Under the pieces are notes generated by a model. The model was not told where the DNA came from, did not search any database, and saw only the letters and a list, made by a program, of their open reading frames with translations. A program made the position numbers and the translations under genes. From Silene noctiflora (taxonomy: Eukaryota > Streptophyta > Magnoliopsida > Caryophyllales > Caryophyllaceae), in contig VHZZ01003738.1 in assembly GCA_009801015.1 (NCBI GenBank), positions 21,579 through 85,578 of the forward strand: 64,000 nt of DNA. The letters run 5' to 3'. Shown piece after piece: positions 33,901 to 46,331 of this stretch. The stretch's first letter is position 1, and each line of letters opens with the position of its first letter.

Positions 33901-35705
33901 TAACAGAGAGATTGATCCTCAAAGCGAAAACTTCTCTATTGCTAGTTCCAGGTTATCGCCTGCTTCTCCTTCAGCTTCCTCTAGAACAAAGGCCTCATCA
34001 GAAAGTTCTTGGGAGGGAAAACCCACCAAGATGACAAATTCGAAATACCCACTTGGGAAAAAGGGAAGTTCCACAAGGAATTCCAGTGTCACAGTCCATG
34101 ATAGGTGGCAGGAGGATGGTGAGCCAGCTCATCACTCTTTTGAGGATGTCAATGATGACCGCAAAGATTGGGTCCACTTGTCAGCTGCTGAATCTGTGAC
34201 AACATCACATGTCGAGGTTAATCAGATTCCAGGATTTGGACACCCTCAAATAAGTTGTCCAAGTTCCGTTTCACCTTTCGGCTCTGTGCTTTTGCATCCT
34301 GGTTCACATCACGGAGCTGTCCATAACCATGCAGTCTTACCGGTTGCATTTTATCATGCTGGTCCTCCCGTGCCTTTTGTAACTATGGTCCCCTCATACA
34401 ATTTACCTGCTGAAACCGGAAGCTCTGGTGGACCCACTGGTCATGATAATGAGGAACAAGGGAAGCCCACGTTCCCCACTAATCAAGAGCAAGAGCAGTT
34501 GAGACATACTGACAATCATGACTCAAGGAATTTTATTGCTTCTGGAGCACGTTCTGACGAATTTTCTGACATATTTAATAGTGATTTTGCTAGCCACTGG
34601 AAAAACCTCCAGTATGGCCGCCTCTGTCAAGGCTCACAATTTAGACATCCTTATGCCTATCCACCTCCACTGCCTTCGCAAGGCACCTCAAGTGTTTCCC
34701 CTGGAGGGTCTAACAGCTTTGCTCATGTAGTACCTGTTTCTGTTTATCCTGCTGGTGTATCTAGACATTATAGTGGAGAAGTTTCTAAACAACGCAATGG
34801 AACTGGAACATACTTTCCGAATCCAGTAAGAATTCTTCCTTGGTAATTGGTGGAATTAAGGAGCTATATCTTTTTTGTTTGTTCCTCAAATCACATGATT
34901 ATCTTTAGTGCTTTCTTTCTTGAGTACAAATGTACAATACCTCAGGTATTTGGACTTGCATGGCTGATTTCATAATTTATTTAGCTTATCCATTGTAGAC
35001 AAGAAAAAAGAGAGAAAGCGATAAAATTGGAGTAATATCCGACTTCAACTAAAATATTAGAAATGGAAAACATCTTACTAGTATTTGATGTGTCTTTCTA
35101 ACTTGTTTCAGAACATAATCAAGGAGCGCCAAAGTCCTACCCCGAGGCAGTATCGAGGGGGCTATGGTCATGAAAGGAATGAGAATCATGGGGACAGAGA
35201 AGCAAATCGAAATGTCTACAAGCCCCGATTTGGTGGTCGTGGTCAATCTCAAAGCTACTATGAGAAGAAACACACAAAGATAGACCGGTCAGCAACTAGT
35301 AATTCCCAAACTGATAGAACATGGGATACCTTCCAGGAGAACTCTAATCCATTATATTCTTTGTCAAACTACCCATCCCCTTCAAATTCCACACAGTATG
35401 TTCCTGACGCCGTTGATTATTCAGTGTACCAGGTGCATTCTGAACACAATGATGAAGTTTCTTCGGCTGGCAATGCTCTTCATCGTCTTGTTATGCTATA
35501 TCCCTATCCTCCTCACCCTACTGATTATGGTTCGTGGACTGAGAACGTTCAGTTTGGATCTGTTCGACCAGAGCATATTGTGAGACCACAAGTACAAGAG
35601 TTCAGTGGGTGTCCAGAAAGAGGTTCCCATGAACTGCATAATTTTGAGGGAGATGTAGGACCAACTTCGCCAGACTATGCATCTTCCCCCAGGTTTCTGC
35701 GGTAA
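27967..35705 (+). CDS. PAP/OAS1 substrate-binding superfamily nucleotidyltransferase
   Basis: Member of the DNA polymerase beta-like nucleotidyltransferases related to non-canonical poly(A) and terminal uridylyl transferases. The substrate is not established for this plant clade. Eight coding exons join in phase: 27967-28197, 29070-29258, 29872-29964, 30056-30238, 30360-30462, 30551-30736, 32886-34825, 35112-35705 (1,172 residues). Active-site features are FGSVPLKTYLPDGDIDL, with GS at 82-83 and metal-binding Asp94 and Asp96, and the third Asp154 in VVDIS. The PAP-associated region follows, with KRSIILIKAWCYYESRILG and SLWGPVPIG, up to about residue 390. The remaining 780 residues are low complexity, rich in Ser, Pro, His and Asn, with an RGGYGHER and FGGRGQ stretch in the last exon that suggests RNA contact. 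This tail is longer than I expect for Arabidopsis relatives. All three catalytic acidic residues are present. Confidence 0.9.
29515..29667 (-). mobile_element. tRNA-derived SINE with 17-bp target duplication
   Basis: Perfect direct repeats TAGATCCTACATGAGTT at 29498-29514 and 29668-29684 flank a 153-base insert. Read on the minus strand, it starts with a tRNA-like head: a GTTGGCTGGTGTGAGTGGTA A-box region, then GGATTCGATTCC as the B box. It ends in a foldable tail containing CCTTCGGTACCCCGAAGG. This is a full-looking SINE inside an intron of the nucleotidyltransferase gene, opposite to its direction. Confidence 0.85.
31265..31395 (+). mobile_element. Au-like SINE fragment
   Basis: The stretch contains CGGTGCCTCAAGGGCTCCCA, a GGTAGGGAGGTCGAAGGTAC stretch, a GCAACCTTACCTC core and GAGTTTGTTTTCGAATGACC, the ordered words of a common plant tRNA-type SINE body. 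It lies in the 2.1-kb sixth intron of the nucleotidyltransferase gene. Ends and a target duplication were not resolved, so it may be truncated. Confidence 0.55.
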
Positions 35706-37109
35706 ATCGTTCAACTGACTTTCAATTCAGATTTGGGTCCGTGATCTTTTTATAATTGAAGTGATGGTCAATTCATTGTTTTGTCCTGAAAGGGGAATTG
35801 CATAGCAAAATATTATTGACCAATTGCGTGGACGGCTGCTACTTCGAGAAACAGACGCACATTTATCTCCTAAATTTACTGATCAAATATATGGTCTGTG
35901 TGGAGTGATAGTGGAAATGGAACTGGATTTAGCTATCTAGTTTCATTGACTTTGCCAATAATCATTTGGCACTTGGTATCGACAGCCTTGGTCAGAAGTA
36001 TAACTAGTGATGAATTATTAGTGATTGCATATCACAAAAGCGGGAAAAGTTTTTGGTCATTTGGTGACGTGTCTTTCTATGATTTTACAGCGGTGGTGGA
36101 ACTTGATCATTATCCCTAACGATTATGTGCCTACACATGAATTTTGCTGCATTGGATTCTCATCTGCTCCAGCCTTCGGGAATATGTGGAGCAGGAACAG
36201 GAATCGGCGTTGCGCTCCTTGAGGACATACATCTAGATTCATGCGCGGAATGTTATCATGCTATTATCTGAGGTTTGCACCTCCCCAAGTCTGAAGCACC
36301 CACTAATCAGAATCAGAATATCAAAGAACCCCGAGAATCATAGTGGTCGCGTATTTGTGCTTGGGCATTGGTTTTTCTGCTGTGTATCAAGAAACTATAG
36401 GTTGGCCAATTAAGGGAGCTTTCATCCTACGCCGGTCCAGATTATTTTTTGTTGAATTCTGTTCTGGTCTAAAGAGTTAAAAGTGGGTTAACTCCTGTTG
36501 TAATAACATTGAAGTACTAAGCAATACGCTAATTGTCACAGGATATGTACTGATTGTAATTCGTAGTCTCAGCTTTCAAGAGTCGAAGAGCATGTAATAT
36601 AGCGAATCTGTACTTGTGACTAGTATAAACTTGTATCCATCTTGAAAATCTTTCACTGCTCATAATCGTGTGGAAAAGTAAGTCGAAGATTTTCACTCTG
36701 TCGCATGTGTGGACAAAGTTATAGGACCTTTCACCCGATGCATATGTCCACTAACTTAATTGTAAGGCACAAAACAAATCCCAAATCGACAGGAAAAAGA
36801 AAAACAAAACAATCCCGAATAGGGCATAGTAACGCAATTATGCGATCCCCTTGTATTATTGCTGCACAAACGCCTATAATTCGACAAATTTGGGCCATGG
36901 CACTAGCAGTCCCACAAAAAAGAGGGCACTTGGCTAGTTGGGCTATGCCTATAAGACTATAACCATAAGTTGATAAGTTTGTATATGTTCTAAACTTCTA
37001 GTACTTGGTTTATATTAATATGCACAACATACTCCGTACTATATAAACAACCAAAACTCACTTGGCAGTCATCAAAAACTCACTGCCCAAGCAAAGGTGT
37101 TTGGCTAAG
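35706..37109. other. Convergent 3' UTR spacer
   Basis: This spacer separates two tail-to-tail genes. The nucleotidyltransferase 3' UTR could run to about 36650. Nothing in 36650-37109 is supported as a gene; the only open frame there has no recognisable content. A CATACTCCGTACTATATA stretch near 37029 resembles Caryophyllales-type repeat ends. Confidence 0.4.
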
Positions 37110-39143
37110 TCATATACGCGCCGAGGAAGAGTTCCTTCTCCATCTAGCTAGTCGTAACAGGAAAGTTAGAACTTCAGAGGGGTCGCGAAGTGAGTATGAA
37201 GCCATTGTCTCCTTTGGTTTCTTTGATACTAGGATTGCAAATCCTTGGCCTCTTTTGTGTATAACCTGCAAAGACATCAATTTTACGGTTAGCAAAGAGG
37301 AGAGTATCGTGACACGGAACTCTGGGTTGCAAAACATTTAAGTCGCAATCCTATGTTCTACGTTGGACGCTACCACCACGCTTTGCTCATGAACATCGAA
37401 ACTGTAGGAGACGTTACATTAAATTATAGGAGGCATAGTAGGGTAAAAACAAGTCGAGTTTATAAGTACCTTGAAGGCATCTTCATCTGTTGTATCATCT
37501 CCAATGTAGATGGGGAGGACATCTTTTGATTTCGCAAGGCCTAAAGTCTCAAGCAAATATTCAACCGCGTTACCTTTGTTCCATTTTATAGATGGCCGTA
37601 TCTCCAAAACCTGTGAACGAAAACTTATGTTAATTCTATAATTTTCGCGTAATAGGTGTGCTTTTGATGAGTTGTTCTCTCTTCTCTGTTCACGGTCTTA
37701 CCTTTCTACCTCTGGATAAATGAAAACTGGAATGTTTTGCTAGCACTGACTTCACTCTTTCTTCTACCAGAGGATAATCCTGTAAATTCACATATACGCG
37801 TCTTATCAAACCATTCAAACAGTAATCCCGGCCCTATTAAACTGTCTGCGCTACTATAGCAGACGGCTGATGCACTGAATTAACATAGTTCCGAGCTTAA
37901 GGCACTGGAATAATGTTGTTATTTGTTACTCCGTATTCTTTAGTGGTACTTGTTTTACTTGTACCATACCTTCTCTTTAGCTCTGCGAAAGTGGACCGAC
38001 ACGCAGAATCTGTTGTCTTCCACTGTCACCCCTTCTATCTTTTCCACAGCCTCTTCAAGCTCTTTGTATATCTGTTTGCAGCAAAATTAACCGATGATAC
38101 TAAGGTAAACTATACACAGTAACTAATTTTCGTCACAACGAAAACTATTTCATCTGAAAAGGGTGCTAACCTTCTGAATCTCTGGCAAAAATTCTCGAGC
38201 GGGTTGAAAGATACTGCCATCATTGCCCTATATTGTCATAAAAAGCTCAAAACTTCAGATAATGATGCCTTCAAAGACGCTTAATCAGTACACTAAGAGA
38301 AAGAGATAGATGTGACTGACCTTTTTGTCGACAGATTTTTGCCGCCTTGCCATGATATCCATACCATGACTTCCTGCATAATATACATCATTCAGCTGTA
38401 CAAAGTCGTAAACCTGTTAAAAAGAGTGAGGATTAGTTAGTTGCTCCGTAAAATGTTAATTCAACAATAGATGAACAGGGCTTAAGTTTTGAATTTCTGA
38501 GTGAATGGTGAAAATGACCTTGTTTCGGCTTCTTCCACTTATAATTGCTGTCGGAAAATTAGTAGCAACTTCGCGCACTGCTGATCTCATCTGTGACAAA
38601 TCGCCAAGAATAACACACATTTGAGCAAAACAGGATGTCATTAACAGTTAAACACAGATTGTAGAGCAAGTTCGAAGAGAATATTACAGTATCGGACATG
38701 AAGGCCAACTCAGGGTCATCGACAATTGGGGAGAGTGTCCCGTCATAATCTAGAAATACAACCATTTTCTTCCCCTTTGCGAAACTCACCATCCTCTCAA
38801 ATGACATCAATGCCGAGGGATGATCCACCTACAATAACAAAGCAAACATTTAGGGATAATTTGATGCTAACGGGTTTTTAACTCAGATCATGAATACCAG
38901 CACTCAATGTCTCAATGTCTCAATGTCTTTGCAGTCAAGTTTTGGATTCCCACTTACCACCCATGCTTCATATTTTGAATTTTCGGCATTTGGTTCTTTA
39001 AGGTCGTCCTGTTCAAATGGTTCCGGTATCACCATACTACTCCTTTCGCTCCTCACATTTGTCGAAAAACCAATTGGATGAGGATTAGATGAGTTCTTCA
39101 AACCCAGTGCCATGCACATCTTGTTCAACTGGTTTCTCTTCAT
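37110..39143 (-). CDS. TPP: Trehalose-6-phosphate phosphatase
   Basis: HAD-family enzyme that dephosphorylates trehalose 6-phosphate to trehalose and so lowers a sugar-status signal. Nine coding exons join in phase: 39143-38958, 38828-38688, 38590-38519, 38413-38321, 38227-38171, 38071-37970, 37779-37702, 37610-37470, 37265-37110 (341 residues). Catalytic motif I is [15 protein letters not shown], with nucleophile Asp89 and Asp91. Motif II contains AIISGR near 124-129. The substrate loop AGSHGMDI follows, then Lys252 in SIKWNKGNA, and the metal-binding motif [13 protein letters not shown] at about 277-289. All catalytic residues are present. The length and C-terminal [16 protein letters not shown] fit class II plant TPPs without a TPS domain. 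The N-terminal 62 residues are poorly conserved, as usual. A 5' UTR intron ends three bases before the ATG (39147-39406). Confidence 0.95.
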
Positions 39144-40201
39144 TACCTAATTTCAACATCAAATGTGCAAATTAACTCAATTTTAGATATTGGACCGTAA
39201 TGTGACTATGGCGGTCAGATGTACTCATCCTTACCTTATACGTTGATAAGACAAACAACGTTACTTTCAAATCACCCATAATGAAAATTTCGACAAAAAT
39301 TACATTATTCATCGTTACTTCACAATATAAGAAGCACATTCAAACGAAAATAAAAACTAATGACAAAATCGAAGATGGGTAATTTTAATTTTCTCGAAAC
39401 TCTTACCTTGTTACAAATTTCGGCTAAGAAATACTATGGAATTACAATTTACAGCTGCTACACTCAACACTTATATACAAAACACCTGCAACATAGTTTA
39501 TATGATGATCAAATATTCAAATTAAATTAAAATTAAAAAATTAAAAAATGTAGAATAAATTTAATAAGAAGAGACTATTATTCTGACCAATTGATCACAT
39601 AAAGTTTGAAAGCAACATATGGTGTTACAAACTCATAAAATGGCAAATAGTTTCAAAAATTATAATGAATATGAAAGCTATGTTAGATTTTATATATAAA
39701 CTTTGTGCTCCTAAGCCAATTAGAAAGTCCAATTTCTTGTAAAATATATTAATTAATATTAATATTAATTATTCAAGAGGTCCCCTTACCTGTCCCATAA
39801 CTTATAATAAAATGGACTTATATTGTTTTTATATATGTAGCCTATCATGTACCATATTGAGACTAAGACATTTATATATCAACCGGTCTTCGAAACAACG
39901 TCTAAGATTAGGACGTGTTCTCTTAAGATTTCAGGACGAGTTTTCTAAATTAACTTTATAAGCAACACATTTTAAAAATCCTGTAATTCATGCTAGGAAT
40001 TGACCCCAGCAGCAGGGACGAACAGGTAATGGTATATAGGAAACTCGAACAAGGTTAGAAAATTTTAACTATAAACTTTGAAATTTCTAACTATTAACAA
40101 AGACGAGCGCCTCTGCTAGCCCCCTAATCTACCACTGCATGCCACGAATGTGAAAGTGAAGGAAAGGGACATGAAATAGATGCATGGGTCATGGGATCAA
40201 A

Positions 40202-40369
40202 CACAAATTCTCATTTGTGACGGGTCAAATAAAACCCACTTGGGAAGAAAAGGACAAGCCTTTTGTGATTACCTAGGTACTCTTACTTTTGTTTTACCTA
40301 TCCATGTGGGTAATACTTGACCTGTCACAAGTTTGTGACGGATATACCCGTCACAAGGGAGACTTATTG
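40202..40369. mobile_element. Mutator-like MITE, copy 1, perfect 9-bp TSD
   Basis: GGGATCAAA at 40193-40201 and 40370-40378 flanks a 168-base element. Its ends are CACAAATTCTCATTTGTGAC and, inverted, CAATAAGTCTCCCTTGTGAC, followed on both sides by GGGT. A nine-base duplication and a longer, imperfect inverted repeat fit Mutator-type MITEs. Related copies lie at 46332 and 54493. Confidence 0.7.
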
Positions 40370-40640
40370 GGGATCAAACACAAATAAACGAAAGTTGTAC
40401 AACATTATTTGATTTCTGGCAATACGTACCAAACAACCTATAAAACGCAAGTCTTCACAAACATGGCCTCATAATTGGTTCATCATTCAACAATTATTTA
40501 TTATTTTCATATTATTAAATTAATTACTACTACGTAATTGATTATTAAGTATTCATAAAATATTAGAAATGTGTTGATCTAAAACAACCTATCATGGCTC
40601 TTCATTGACATGAAAAGACAAGAAATTAATATAACTACTG

Positions 40641-40814
40641 GTTAGTTTCCATTAAGACGGAAATACCCATCTTAACATTAAAACAGGTCAAGTATTATCC
40701 CACTTGAACATATAAGACAAATCTTCTGTTTTTTCTCCATGCATTCTATTTTAGTCGTATTCCTATTACTTGACCCGTCCTATGCTTAAGACGGATACAT
40801 CCGACTTCAACTAG
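40641..40814. mobile_element. Long-TIR MITE, second copy
   Basis: The left arm holds ATTAAGACGG, CATCTTAA and ACAGGTCAAGTATTA. The right arm, inverted, has TATCCGTCTTAAGC, then GACGGGTCAAGTAATA. The arms are about 50 bases each. The order and spacing match the element at 16826-16980. Confidence 0.55.
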
Positions 40815-41585
40815 AATTTGTCCATAACTAATTACAACACTAAACCTCATAAGATAACAATAAAAATAAAGAATTAATGTAAATCAAGAGATTTGAATAT
40901 CTGGTTATGTCTGTAAAATTCAGTGACCAAACATATCTGACACCATAATAGTGATTAGTAGTGAAAACTTAAGGTACATCTTAAGATAAATCCATGCAAA
41001 TATCATTTAATATGCTTATCATGTTTTAATAATGAATAATCCTCCTAAATCATAGGGCATTAGTCAGTAATTATATTACCAAAATCAAATAATAGTTGAC
41101 AAGTGTCTAATTACGACTTGAACTGTGTTACTCAGACTCAGCTGTAAGTATCGAACATGAAAAATGAGATTTACGGTAGAAAATGAAGTATCCAAATTTG
41201 TTAGGTATAAATTCTTATTTAAGACGGTTATTATAAGCTTGAAATAAACATTATTAATTTTATAACATGAAAAGGTACGTAGATCGCTAAATCTGTTTGA
41301 CGCATAATAAAGTCTTAAGAAAGAATTACTAATAATTATAATTAGGTAATATAAACATGAAATAAAGGTAGGTCACATGGAAAAAACAAGAAAATCATTG
41401 TAACCTAAATTATATGAGATGTGGAAAGGCAAATGGCCCTATATATGGAGGCTAATATGACAAGGTCTATATCATTGTAACCAAAATTTAAGATGCACGA
41501 AACTATCAAGCTGGCATATGGATTCTCATGCACATGTTGTCGTGACCAACTTATATGAGTGGGTGAGTAGTGAAGGCGACCATCT

Positions 41586-41842
41586 AAGGAATCGTTTGGT
41601 TATTCAATCTAAAATACAAGAGTTGAATGATTTTGGAAAATTAATGAGTTGTTTGTTTCCTCAAATTCCATGAATTAGACTTTCATAGGAACTCCAATTT
41701 CTAGGTAAGTGAGAGTTTATGTGGATAATTCACTTTCCACATTCCAATCAAACGACTTTTTACCGGTTCGTGCGAAATGCATAATCAAGTGAATTACTAA
41801 TTCCTAGAAATTCAGTTCTTGTTAAAAACCAAACAATCCCCT
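41586..41842. mobile_element. Tourist-like (PIF/Harbinger) MITE
   Basis: The left end is AAGGAATCGTTTGGTTATTC, and the right end, inverted, AGGGGATTGTTTGGTTTTTA, with CTAA on both sides. A GTTTGGTT terminus with a 3-bp TAA or TTA target is typical of Tourist MITEs. The inside is two loosely inverted halves with repeated AATTCC words. There is no coding potential. Confidence 0.6.
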
Positions 41843-41904
41843 AATACTATGTTGTTCGACCTCTTTAATTCATCTTTCTTCTCATAAGAGGGTACATACA
41901 CTCT

Positions 41905-42054
41905 AGGGCTGTTCTTTTAGATTAAAATCGTCTGAACTGATCAACTGAACTAAATTTAATGGAGCTTAACTGAATTGAATTGAACTGAATGGAGCTGAAT
42001 TGAACTAAACTGAATGAAGCTAAACTGAACTAAAATTAAGTCCAAAAGAACAAG
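41905..42054. mobile_element. GGGC-TGTTCTTTT MITE with GAACTGAA runs
   Basis: The left end is AGGGCTGTTCTTTT, and the right end, inverted, AGACCTTGTTCTTTT. The middle is a run of TGAACTGAA, TGAATTGAA and GGAGCT words. The same build recurs at 43368-43538. Confidence 0.55.
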
Positions 42055-42451
42055 GTCTAAGATTGTGTATGTACAAACTCATGACATTTTTCCAATGCGA
42101 AATGTTTTGAAAAAATAGCCGAGCCTAAGTAACATAGACTAATTACAACTTTATAAACATGAAATGAATTAATAATGCCTAAAGTCATACCTAGTTAAGC
42201 AAGCTAGCTAACACTTTTCTGTTTGTTCGATTTGACTTTACAATTAGGAATTGTAAATTAGGTCATTATTACCCTTAAAATTGGCTTAATTTGATAGAAA
42301 CCAAAAATTAGGCATGGCTAAAATGGGTGTTATGGCCAACTGCCCAAGTGACATGGTACATTGTGCTCTACTTATAACTTCATACACAATAATCAAATAC
42401 CAAACAAGTCGTGAGAATAATCCAACTTATTATCTCCCATGTTTTTTGTAT

Positions 42452-42845
42452 GTGTAATATCCGGGTTTGCCTAAATTCGAATCAAATAAGAGCATAAGGA
42501 CAGTAAAAGCACGCTCTCGTGAGTTTTAATATTATTACATTTTCAAAAATCCTAGTTAAACTAGAATGACACCTTGCAGTCTTACTAGTCGGTCTAATTG
42601 ATTATAGATCAAGTGGCTTGCATTTTGCAATAAATTTGATTCTCTAAATATTACATTATCGTCAATATTTCAAAGACTTGCATTTTTTCGGTGTACAATA
42701 TCCAGTTTGTCGGGATTCAAGCTAGAAAGGAGAACAAGCACATTAAAGTAGTACTCTTTCCCAAGTTTTAATATTGTTGTATTTTCAGAATTTGAACTAA
42801 AACCTCTGGTTAATTAGCTAGAATAACAAAGACTCGCATTTATAA
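42452..42845 (-). mobile_element. Two degenerate SINE copies
   Basis: Segments 42452-42640 and 42697-42845 share the order TCCGGATTCGAG-like start, AAGGACAGTAAAAG or ACATTAAAGTAG, a TGAGTTTTAATATT stretch, a TTTCAGAATTTGAAC-like box and TTAAACTAGAA. The same order is found, better kept, in the copy at 43300-43615. That copy has a tRNA-type B box and A box when read on the minus strand. Confidence 0.45.
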
Positions 42846-43299
42846 CAAGGTGTGAGGGGTCAAAAAACGCATGTACCTTTACATCGATCCCAATGTCGAA
42901 AACACGGGGACCCTATTTCCAAAGAACCATAGTAAAAATAGACTAACAACAACAAATTATTATAATTATTGTGGGTGCTCCTAATTAAGAGTAGCTAATG
43001 TGTACCTAATTAAGGAAATAGACATTGACAAGAGAAGGAAAATGTATATAATAGAGTGGGCAACAATCTAGCAAGCAAGGAACAGAAAAAGTTGGTATAA
43101 AAGTTTAAGACAACAAGATTTCACAACCACCTTGACAACACAATTGCACCATTATGCCACTAACAACAAATGACTCAACATAACTCCTTCTCACACCTAA
43201 TTAACTTGGAAGTGATTAATCATAAGATTGCAACTTTACATGATGTAATTATCATAAATGCAATTTTGTGGCCCTAATTAACATGTTCTTTTTATGACA

Positions 43300-43615
43300 T
43301 CTGATTTAGTCCGGATTCGAGTCGGATAGGATTATTAGGGTAGTAAAGCTCTTCCTTGTGAGTTTTAGGCCCTGTTTTTTTCGGCTAAAAGGAGCGGAAC
43401 AAAACTGAACTAAATGGAGCTAAAGTAAGAGTTAATTTGTGAAGAGATGAGTTGAACTGAACTGAATAAAGCTAAGCTGAATTGAAATGAGCTGATATTA
43501 AGTCAGGAAGAATAAGACCCAGGCCTTAATACAGCTGCATTCCTAGGACTTGAACCCATGACCTCTAATTAAACTAAAACAACCCCTTATCAACTGATCT
43601 AAGTTCTCATGGTAT
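43300..43615 (-). mobile_element. SINE copy split by a later MITE
   Basis: Read on the minus strand from 43615, it shows a TTAGATCAGTTGATAAGG A-box-like head and GGTCATGGGTTCAAGTCCTA with a B box, then a body that resumes at 43367 and ends near 43300. The gap is filled by the MITE at 43368-43538. Without it, the body reads GAGTTTTAATAC as in the two copies to the left. Confidence 0.6.
43368..43538. mobile_element. MITE with TTA target duplication inside a SINE
   Basis: TTA stands on both sides. The ends are GGCCCTGTTTTTTTCGGC and, inverted, GGCCTGGGTCTTATTCTTCC. The body has AACTGAACTGAA and GGAGCTAAAG words like those at 41905-42054. The 3-bp TTA target suggests a PIF/Harbinger origin. Confidence 0.6.
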
Positions 43616-44054
43616 TAACATATAACAATATAAGTCTCTCGTATTGTTTAACGTATTTCTCATATTCTTTATCGCCACGGTAATTCTTCCCTTCAAGGCC
43701 ATGTTCTAAGTACCTTTTAGTGTCATTTTTAAAATCAAAGGCAAGAATGACACTATTTAGGCAAAACCCTAATTCTTCCCTTCAAGGCCAATATTGTTCA
43801 ATTATTGGAGTGCAATCTAGAGCAACAACAACAACAACATTACCTCAATGTCCTACTAACGCGTAAATGGTAAGATAAGGAGGGTCGGATTTGCAGTAAA
43901 TTAATTAATCATGTACGGTTGATTTGGAACAATTGCTAGTTTGCTACTGTTGTGTTCTTCCTCGTTTTTGTTCTGCCTAGTTAACAATCAAAGAAAAAGG
44001 AACAAAATATAAATGAACTTGCTTCAACACCCACCAAAACATATGACCCTACCC

Positions 44055-44255
44055 TTCTCTCCCGGTTATTTGTTGTCTTATTTCATTTTAGGGTGTCTCT
44101 GTCAATTGTTATCTTTTATATTTTATAAATGAATTTATGAGCAATTTGATCCTTCACACTCAATTTATTTCAGTTGTCATTTAGTAATTAGTCACATCCT
44201 CTCTCCTTAGTCTTTGTGCCAAACAAAAGAACAACAATTGGTCGGATGGAGGGAG
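44055..44255. mobile_element. Stowaway-type MITE, second copy
   Basis: The right end is GGTCGGATGGAGGGAG followed by TA. The left end is the worn inverted partner CTCTCCCGGTTATTTGTTGT. An inner GGGTGTCTCTGTCAATTGTT matches, inverted, the inner word of the copy at 23022-23229. A further half-end, CTCTCTCCGTCCCGATC, lies near 44307. Confidence 0.65.
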
Positions 44256-45992
44256 TATTAAACATGGTACTTCACCATGCTACGTACGTACAAGTTACAA
44301 CACATACTCTCTCCGTCCCGATCGTTTAAATACTTTTACATAGTGAGCCTTGTCCAAGACCGTCTTTAACTAATTAAGAACTATCAGAACATAAAATTAA
44401 GTACAGTTGCACTTAGGATCGTCTTAACTAAGAATTGTTTGATCTAATAATACTCTTCATACGTACATCTAATAAGAATTGTTTGTACATGAAAGGCTAG
44501 GACACTATAAATCTCGATATTATCTTCTCTCGTGTCATTACCCATGTTGTTTACTTAATCATGGACATGAGATAACCATTATACCCTTGTAGTTTTTATA
44601 TTATTTCAATCCAATAAAATCCTAAATTCCAACCACCAACCAACCATCGCACCACCAGACCACCACACCACCCTCCTCCACCACCCCGGACCTCATATCG
44701 CACAACCCATACCACCCATGCTGCCACCAAACCGACCTCGTTACCACTCGGTCATCCTTTCCTATGTTTCCAATTTTTATTAACCCTAATTTTCATAAAC
44801 CCCCAATTTCATGAATGCTAAATAATTTAATTAAATCTTCTTAATTTAGTATTATTGATGCAAATTAACTAAGTTAGATTCATTATTTAATTAACTAATT
44901 TTCATAAACCTCGATTTCATTGACTAATTGATTAATTTTAAGAGGGATAATAGAGAGAAATTTTTTCTTTTGTTTTTAGTAGAAGGGCATGATATGAAAA
45001 ATAAATGACAAAAAGTCCATGAAAAAGAAGTAATCTGCGTCCATAAAAGAGTAACACTGAAATAATCGATACCACTGGTAATGACATTTCGTATTCCTTA
45101 TTATTCAAAACGATTTAGTAATATGGAAGCTAAAAACAAACATTTTGGACACCTATGGTAAAACCATTGTAGGCAAAGTAAACCTTACTCTTTCATACAA
45201 CAAATTGAGGTAGCAATCAAGCTAAAATTATTCCGAAAAAAAAAAGAACATTGATCGGATGTATTACCTCAGATTTTACTTGTTTTTGAGTATATGTGCA
45301 TTTTTTTCTGAGCTTATTACCTCTAACATTATTTGTTTTTGAACATATATGTATTTTTCCTGAATTTATTAAAGTTTATAAGTTACATTTTAATTTTTTT
45401 TCCGTCAAAAATCAAATTTAACTAAGTTTTTATGTAATGTTTTTGAGTTTTATTATAATTTTTTGAGCTGAATGTTTTAGTGAATGAATTCAAAAATTTC
45501 ATAGTAAAACTCATAATTTTTAAACAAAACTCAAAAACTTTATTATAATGCTAAAAATTATAAAACTAGTGGTAGTACATCAGATGTATAATCCTCTTAC
45601 TGAATTATTCTTCCATAGATTAGTTGACATGGCACATCAATTTGTATAGAAGAAAACGTTGGAAAGGTAGGTAAAATAACATGACTCATAACTACATAAA
45701 TCACGGTCTAAAGAACAACATAACCTAAAATTAAGAATTTAATTATTTTAACTAGAACTTTAGGTAGCATGTCTAAATCATCAAATGAAAATTACCTTTA
45801 ATTTAAATTATTTTATTCTAGTTTCAACACAAATTACAATTAGCTTACATGGCATGTTCTTAAAGAATGAGAGATTTGAATAGAAAGTCAATTTCGTAGG
45901 GTTAATTACTTCGATTAATTTGAGATCTAATATGAGTCATGATCGAGTCTCATGACTCATGACTTATTGAATTGCTAGTATGTAACAAATTT

Positions 45993-46308
45993 AGGTCTTC
46001 TTTGGTTACCCTTTCAATTCAGGAGAAAATTAAAATCCCATGAATTGTAAAAAGGGGAGGATGTTTGGTTGCCAATTTTTTGGCAAAATGTAGGTATTCA
46101 ATTGTCCTAGGAGTTTTGAATGCCTACATAATGATAGAATTGAATTACCTAACCCCTCCTAGGTAGTTCACAACTCTTGTGGAATTCAACTCCCACATGC
46201 GCAAACGAACGACTTTTCCAAATCCATGTGAATTTGGATACAGGAAAATAATTCACGTGAATTGGATATTCCGGTGTCAGTTGAATTCCTTGATGAACCA
46301 AACGAGTA
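45993..46308. mobile_element. Tourist-like MITE
   Basis: The left end contains CTTCTTTGGTTACCC, and the right end, inverted, contains CTCGTTTGGTTCATC. The two inner halves share GAATTC-rich words in opposite order. It abuts, within about 25 bases, the Mutator-like MITE copy at 46332. Confidence 0.45.
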
Positions 46309-46331
46309 GACAAGTGGTATTGGAGGGGCAA

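Noticed and set aside
36705-36962. 85-codon frame between the convergent genes
   Set aside because: Basic, motif-free translation in a 3' UTR-like spacer; no splice or start support.
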